A DNA stretch of 64,000 nt from Rhizobium sp. R634 (GTDB taxonomy: Bacteria; Pseudomonadota; Alphaproteobacteria; Rhizobiales; Rhizobiaceae), in NCBI RefSeq assembly GCF_002211305.1, contig NZ_LOKW01000023.1, positions 310,001 to 374,000 on the forward strand, written 5' to 3'. The notes beneath the pieces were generated by a model. The model did not search any database and was not told the origin of the DNA. It worked only from the letters and a program-made list of their open reading frames with translations. The translations under genes and the position numbers were made by a program. The first letter of the stretch is position 1, and every line of letters begins with the position of its first letter. Positions 59,710 through 64,000 of this stretch are shown here, piece after piece.

Positions 59710-61575
59710 ATGGCTACTTCTGAAAATGTCAGCCCCCCGGTGATCGGCGCGTGGCCAGTCCTGGCGAAAGCTGAAGCGGGGGTGGTGCGCCTGATTGAAT
59801 TGATCGCCGCAGCACTTGTTGTCGTCGAGGTACTCGTGCTGTCGGCGGGCGTCTTCGCCCGCTATGCATGGGGCGAGCCGCTCATCTGGTCGGACGAGCT
59901 CGCCTCCATGTTGTTCCTCTGGCTTTCGATCGTGGGCGCGGTCCTCGCTTTTCACCGCGGACAGCACATGAGGATGGGCGTTATCGCGGACGCGATGCCG
60001 CCCGTCGTAAGGGCAAGACTGGAGGTGGCTGCACTTATCTTTTGCCTTTCGGTCTGCGTGCTTCTTCTACCCAAAGCCACGGTCTACGCTCTTCATGAAG
60101 TTCCGGTCGTCACTCCCGCGATGGAGGTTTCGGTCGCATGGCGTTCGTTTGGTCTTCCGATCGGACTTGGCCTGATGCTTATCCTTGGCGTGACCAATGC
60201 CCTTCAGCGCATCAGGCTGAGCGATTTCCTGATCGGAGTCCTTGTAGCCGCATGCTTGATAGGGTTGGCGATTGCGGCCAAACCGTTGATCATGGCGATG
60301 GGCAACTGGAACCTCGTGCTTTTCTTCGTAGTCTTCATCGCACTAGGTGTGCTGAGCGGCGTACCAATCGCGTTCGTGTTCGCTCTCGCTGCCATCAGTT
60401 ATGTGGCTCTGGGTACGAGCCGTCCGATAAGCGTGATCGCGGGTCGGCTTGATGAGGGAATGTCGCATCTTCTCCTGCTGGCGGTCCCGCTGTTCGTGCT
60501 GCTGGGTATGCTGATGGAGGTTACGGGCATGGCAAAAGCGATGCTGAACTTCCTGGCGTCCTTGCTCGGACATGTCAGAGGCGGCCTGTGTTACGTCCTC
60601 GTCGCGGCAATGTATCTGGTGTCTGGGATATCGGGTTCGAAGACCGCCGACATGGCTGCTGTCGCCCCGGCACTGTTCCCGGAGATGAAAGCGAGAGGAT
60701 CAAAGCCCGGTGATCTCGTGGCCCTGCTTGCGGCTACGGGTGCGCAGACGGAGACGATCCCGCCGAGCCTCGTATTGATCACCATCGGATCGGTTACGAG
60801 CGTATCGATTTCGGCCCTGTTCATAGGCGGTCTTTTGCCGGCGTTCGTCTGCGGATTGATGCTTTGCGTTGTCGTCTGGTGGCGCTATCGCAACGAGGAC
60901 ATGTCGGGTTTTCGCAAGCCGCCGGCCAGGGAGATCTTCCGCACATTCCTGATTGCGCTTCCGGCTTTGGCCCTGCCTTTTATCATCCGTACAGCGGTTG
61001 TCGAAGGCGTTGCTACCGCCACGGAAGTCTCGACAATCGGCATTGGCTACTCGCTGCTGGCAGGCCTCCTCATTTACCGCCGGTTCGACCGGAAGCGGGT
61101 GGGTCCGATGCTGGTGGAAACGGCGGTCTTGTCCGGAGCCATCCTTTTCATCATCGCGGCGGCAACGGCTGTGGCCTGGTGCCTGACTCAATCGGGCTTT
61201 TCGCGTGGGCTGGTTCAGACGATGGCGGGTCTACCCGGAGGAGCGCCGATCTTTATGATCGTGTCGATCGTCGCGTTCATTGTGCTCGGTAGCGTGCTGG
61301 AAGGCATTCCCGCGGTGGTTCTGTTCGCACCTCTGGTATTTCCGATCGCCAAGGGATTAGGGATCCACGACGTGCACTATTCGATCGTGGTCATTCTCGC
61401 CATGGGAGTGGGCTTGTTCCTCCCGCCGTTCGGCGTCGGTTATTATGCCGCCTGTGCAATCGGCCGTGTGAACCCGGTGGAAGGGATAAAGCCGCTGTGG
61501 GGGTACATGATCGCCCTGCTTCTCGGGCTTGCGATCGTCGCAGCGGTGCCCTGGATCTCGATCGGCTTCCTATGA
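59710..61575 (+). CDS. TRAP transporter fused permease (DctQ-DctM)
   Basis: A 621-residue membrane protein in which the small DctQ subunit (residues 1 to about 185; ELASMLFLWLSIVGAVLAFHRGQHMRMGV is the Q motif) is fused to the large DctM subunit (about 190-621; VPLFVLLGMLMEVTGMA, GGLCYVLVAAMYLVSGISGSKTADMAAVAPALFPEM, and PPFGVGYYAACAIG). Many spans are visible. It uses a sodium gradient to import the substrate of the DctP protein. Confidence 0.92.
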   Translation: MATSENVSPPVIGAWPVLAKAEAGVVRLIELIAAALVVVEVLVLSAGVFARYAWGEPLIWSDELASMLFLWLSIVGAVLAFHRGQHMRMGVIADAMPPVVRARLEVAALIFCLSVCVLLLPKATVYALHEVPVVTPAMEVSVAWRSFGLPIGLGLMLILGVTNALQRIRLSDFLIGVLVAACLIGLAIAAKPLIMAMGNWNLVLFFVVFIALGVLSGVPIAFVFALAAISYVALGTSRPISVIAGRLDEGMSHLLLLAVPLFVLLGMLMEVTGMAKAMLNFLASLLGHVRGGLCYVLVAAMYLVSGISGSKTADMAAVAPALFPEMKARGSKPGDLVALLAATGAQTETIPPSLVLITIGSVTSVSISALFIGGLLPAFVCGLMLCVVVWWRYRNEDMSGFRKPPAREIFRTFLIALPALALPFIIRTAVVEGVATATEVSTIGIGYSLLAGLLIYRRFDRKRVGPMLVETAVLSGAILFIIAAATAVAWCLTQSGFSRGLVQTMAGLPGGAPIFMIVSIVAFIVLGSVLEGIPAVVLFAPLVFPIAKGLGIHDVHYSIVVILAMGVGLFLPPFGVGYYAACAIGRVNPVEGIKPLWGYMIALLLGLAIVAAVPWISIGFL

Positions 61576-61579
61576 CGTG

Positions 61580-61622
61580 CGACCGTAGGCGGCCGGTAGA
61601 GAAGTCGGCCATTCTACGGTCG
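61580..61622 (+). terminator. Inverted repeat after the TRAP operon
   Basis: CGACCGTAG (61580-61588) and CTACGGTCG (61614-61622) form a perfect 9-bp stem with GGCC/GGCC pairing inside. No T-run, so perhaps a factor-dependent terminator or mRNA-stabilising structure. Confidence 0.5.
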
Positions 61623-62190
61623 TAACCATGTCGGATAAGGCGGAATGCCGGGCTGGCAACGTGCTTCAGAAGCATGCTGCTGGCTCCGCACTATGCCCGG
61701 GAAGGAATGTACCGCCCACCGGAAGATCGTCACGTCCTCGCGGCTTTCCGTGGCTTCTTCCTCAAGGAGCGGTGCGCTCTTCGAGGGAAGAGGTAACATC
61801 TCTCCTCCTACCGCTTAATGAACACCGTTGGCGACCTGACGCAGAGCCACTCACATGACAAAGAGGCAGCCAAGGCGATCCACGATAATCTTGCCGATAT
61901 TCGGATGCGAGCCGCGTCCCGCAGTCAGGGAGCCAAGAGTTCTTTCGAACTCACCGTAAGCCAACGAGATCTGATGGCCGGAGCAACGCGGTACCCCGAA
62001 ACCGGTTGTTTCGATTGATTAATCGCAGGTCCGAGCGAGATCATTTGTTGAGCGATGCTCATTGAAATGGACTTGCAATTCAGTTGTCGTAGACCTGCCA
62101 CTTGATACCTTTCCGATGCAGACAAAGCCGAAATCCGTCGCAAGACAAGCGCGGTCTGCAGACGCTTTTTTACAAATGGGGAGGAGTGAA
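61623..62190. other. Non-coding stretch before the MBL hydrolase gene
   Basis: Nearly 570 bp. A 66-codon frame at 61818-62018 has no ribosome site or recognisable content. The promoter of the MBL gene must be in the right half; nothing specific was recognised. Confidence 0.35.
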
Positions 62191-63189
62191 ATGGGAAGTG
62201 AACGTTTCGAGATCGACCGCCGCAACTTACTATTGGCAGGGGGAGCTGCTTTGAGTGGAGCCGTTTTGGGTTCGAACAGTATAGCGGCTCACGCTAGGGC
62301 GAGCCCCGTTTCTGGGGCACAAGCTCCGGACTTTTATCGATTTGCCATTGGGGACGCCCAGGTAACCATCGTATCAGACGGCCCACTTCCGCTCGGCGAC
62401 CCGACACAAAGCTTTCTCGGCGTCCCGGCCGACGAGATAAGATCCATGCTAAACCACAGCTTCCTGCCCACGGATGAGGTCGTTCTCGCTCAGAACGCAC
62501 CTGTCGTAAACATCGGTGGCAAGCTGATTTTGTTCGACACGGGGATGGGATCGCTTAAGCAATTTGGCCCGACGACTGGCCGTCTCAAGTCTTGCTTGGC
62601 CGCCGCGAATATTGCGCTGGAAGATATTGACGCTGTCGTCTGTTCGCATGCTCATTGGGACCACGTCGGCGGAATCTGGGGCGACGACGGGAAACCAACG
62701 TTTCCAAACGCCCAGGTGTACATCAGCCAAACCGACTACGATTTCTGGACCGACGAGAAAAAACTTGGAGGCGATCTCAACGGTCTTGTTAAAGCCGCGA
62801 TCCACAACCTCAAACCCGTGCGGGACCGCATGGTTTTTTTCCAAGACGAACAAGAGTTTCTTCCTGGTATTCATGCCATTAGCGCTCCTGGACACACACT
62901 CGGCCATAGCTGCTTTATGATTGAATCAGCAGGAAAGACAATGTGCTATGGCGGCGACCTCACTCATCATCCTGTGCTTCTGTTCGAAAAGCCTTTGATG
63001 GAATTTGCGTTTGATACCGATCCCAAACTGTCGGCTCAATCGCGTGTGCGCATTCTGAAAATGCTGGCCTCCAATAGAATACCCTTCATGTCCTACCACT
63101 TCCCATGGCCGGGCTACGGGCACGTTGGCATAGCGGGAGAGGGCTTCGAGTATTTTCCTGAGCCACTACATCTTAGCCTGTTGGACTGA
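62191..63189 (+). CDS. Tat-exported MBL-fold metallo-hydrolase
   Basis: A 332-residue protein from ATG 62191, with GGGGAGGAG upstream. DRRNLLLAGGAALSGAV is a twin-arginine signal. The metallo-beta-lactamase fold shows VVCSHAHWDHVGG (HxHxDH at 153-158), ISAPGHTLGHSCFM and GGDLTHHPV metal ligands. The family includes lactonases and other hydrolases; folded export to the periplasm suggests action on extracellular or periplasmic substrates. No obvious operon partner. Confidence 0.9.
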   Translation: MGSERFEIDRRNLLLAGGAALSGAVLGSNSIAAHARASPVSGAQAPDFYRFAIGDAQVTIVSDGPLPLGDPTQSFLGVPADEIRSMLNHSFLPTDEVVLAQNAPVVNIGGKLILFDTGMGSLKQFGPTTGRLKSCLAAANIALEDIDAVVCSHAHWDHVGGIWGDDGKPTFPNAQVYISQTDYDFWTDEKKLGGDLNGLVKAAIHNLKPVRDRMVFFQDEQEFLPGIHAISAPGHTLGHSCFMIESAGKTMCYGGDLTHHPVLLFEKPLMEFAFDTDPKLSAQSRVRILKMLASNRIPFMSYHFPWPGYGHVGIAGEGFEYFPEPLHLSLLD

Positions 63190-63365
63190 GTGGTAGAGAA
63201 GGGCGCGAGGGCAATCCTTCGCGTCAATCCTATCCGGAGGGCAGTCGAACGAAATCATCACATGGCGGAAGTTACGCAACAAGCAGTGTGCGCCTTCATC
63301 GCGTTGCTAGACATCAAGTCTCGCGGGAACGCCAACTGAAATCAAGAGCGATCGGCGGACCGCAC

Positions 63366-63623
63366 CTAAAGGCCATTCCTGATCGGAAACATATCCTCGC
63401 CGTAGTGGTGAAGCCTCGTGTGATGCCGTCGGCATAACCAGCGCACCTTTAAAGGGTCGTCGTATTGATCATGATGGGCGTCGACCATTTCAGTCCCGCA
63501 GACCTCACATGTTTGCTTTTCCAGCTCGCCTGCCTTTACAGCTCGCTGTACAGCAAGATGAGCATCATATTTCGCTGGATTAGCACGGCGCCAATTTGCT
63601 TGGCGGGTGTCGGTTTTCAGCAT
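63366..63623 (-). CDS. Small HNH-like zinc protein
   Basis: An 85-residue protein from ATG 63623, with AGGA eight bases upstream; the frame extends to 63749 but adds only an arginine-rich tract. TCEVCGTEMVDAHHDQYDDPLKVRWLCRRHHTRLHH contains a CxxC pair, a DAHH motif and a second cysteine/histidine cluster, the treble-clef layout of HNH-type or related zinc proteins found on phages and plasmids. Whether it retains nuclease activity is unknown. Confidence 0.7.
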   Translation of the reverse strand: MLKTDTRQANWRRANPAKYDAHLAVQRAVKAGELEKQTCEVCGTEMVDAHHDQYDDPLKVRWLCRRHHTRLHHYGEDMFPIRNGL

Positions 63624-63831
63624 CGCCGCATCCTGTGCCTGTAATTTTGAACGTGTCCGCCAACGCTTCCGACGCCATCTTCGCCGCCTATGAAGGTCGG
63701 TATCCTTCCTGTCGATGACAATATCGCCCGTCTTGAGCCATTCATTCACTCATTCACCGAGCTTCACCGCCACTGCGCTCTTTTTTTGGGACTCAACCAC
63801 CGCCAAACGTAGTCTTTGATTCTCTGCACGA

Positions 63832-64000
63832 TTAGAGCGCTAAGACAGCGCCCTTTTGCGTGACAGTTCCACTCAAACGGATGTCGGTGGCCGAGAACCC
63901 AACCATAACTGCAAATTCCCCCGTCTCTATCCGCCAGCACCGCTCGGTCGTGTCGAAGAAGGCAAATGTTCGGGCGTCAAGAATGAAACTGAGCCTTCGT
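63832..64000 (-). CDS. Glycoside hydrolase family 3 beta-glucosidase, C-terminal end
   Basis: Partial gene entering from the right edge; the stop is at 63832-63834. About 55 residues are visible: LSFILDARTFAFFDTTERCWRIETGEFAVMVGFSATDIRLSG, which has the pattern of the fibronectin-III-like C-terminal domain of GH3 enzymes (FYD..W..EPGEF.V.VG.SS.DIRL). The catalytic domain lies outside. It would hydrolyse beta-glucosides or similar sugars. The call rests on a short stretch. Confidence 0.7.
   Translation of the reverse strand, partial: RRLSFILDARTFAFFDTTERCWRIETGEFAVMVGFSATDIRLSGTVTQKGAVLAL

Noticed and set aside
61818..62018. 66-codon frame before the MBL hydrolase gene
   Set aside because: No ribosome site and no recognisable content; treated as non-coding.
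1..64000. CRISPR arrays, tRNA and rRNA genes, integrase or repABC replication genes
   Set aside because: No regularly spaced repeat-spacer array, no cloverleaf-like or rRNA-like sequence, and no integrase or RepC-type frame was recognised.

Overview
The window reads as part of a large conjugative plasmid, or chromid-like accessory replicon, from the Rhizobiaceae (Rhizobium / Sinorhizobium / Agrobacterium group). The evidence is a GC-rich, NNC/NNG-biased coding style, a SyrB-like fragment at the left edge, a Ti/pAt-type relaxase TraA divergent from traC-traD-traG around a Ti-like oriT, a complete virB1-virB11 operon, DUF736/DUF932/DUF1173 accessory genes, and TRAP and opine-type ABC uptake loci. 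No repABC, integrase, rRNA or tRNA gene was seen, so plasmid versus integrative element is not settled by this window alone.

Layout. 0-14.4 kb: plasmid-biology genes on the + strand: a ParB-like protein, a DUF932 protein, a 1471-residue methyltransferase/strawberry-notch helicase (DarB-like), a Toprim protein, a DUF2493 protein, a PanD homologue (minus strand), a DUF736 protein and HU (minus). 14.4-16.7 kb: poorly coding region with repeats, a twice-frameshifted relB-like antitoxin and two small genes. 16.7-27.4 kb: winged-helix regulator divergent from a tightly packed virB operon that includes an EexN-type entry-exclusion lipoprotein and a second, VirB7-like lipoprotein. 27.7-33.6 kb: accessory cargo (DUF1173, vapBC, WGR protein, second DUF736, small unknowns, phd/pemK-like pair). 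33.7-40.9 kb: traG, traD and traC, then oriT, then traA, whose C-terminus holds two tandem BID-like secretion-signal domains.

41-47.4 kb: an unusual cassette of a SAM methyltransferase-like gene (minus), an AraC regulator, an MFS exporter and a 468-residue protein of no recognised family, followed by a strongly structured non-coding stretch and an XRE regulator. 47.4-52.3 kb: an opine/basic-amino-acid ABC operon (two permeases, binding protein, no ATPase) ending in a frameshifted capA-like gene, with a divergent LysR gene. 52.7-61.6 kb: a catabolic region of dhaK/dhaL-type kinase subunits, TIM-barrel isomerase, LysR gene, alpha/beta hydrolase, L-threonate-dehydrogenase-like enzyme and a TRAP importer, which together suggest use of a C3/C4 sugar acid or polyol. 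The window ends with a Tat-exported MBL hydrolase, a small HNH-like zinc protein and the C-terminus of a GH3 beta-glucosidase.

The observation that features alone do not explain is a set of structured leader elements repeated in front of accessory genes. Two copies (about 11.0 and 31.0 kb) preserve the same stems with compensatory base changes and sit the same distance (about 125 nt) from their start codons. Two other related copies (about 31.7 and 32.2 kb) both sit 50-60 nt from their starts. These look like a family of cis-acting RNAs on the plasmid. All product names rest on reading motifs by eye; no database search was run.
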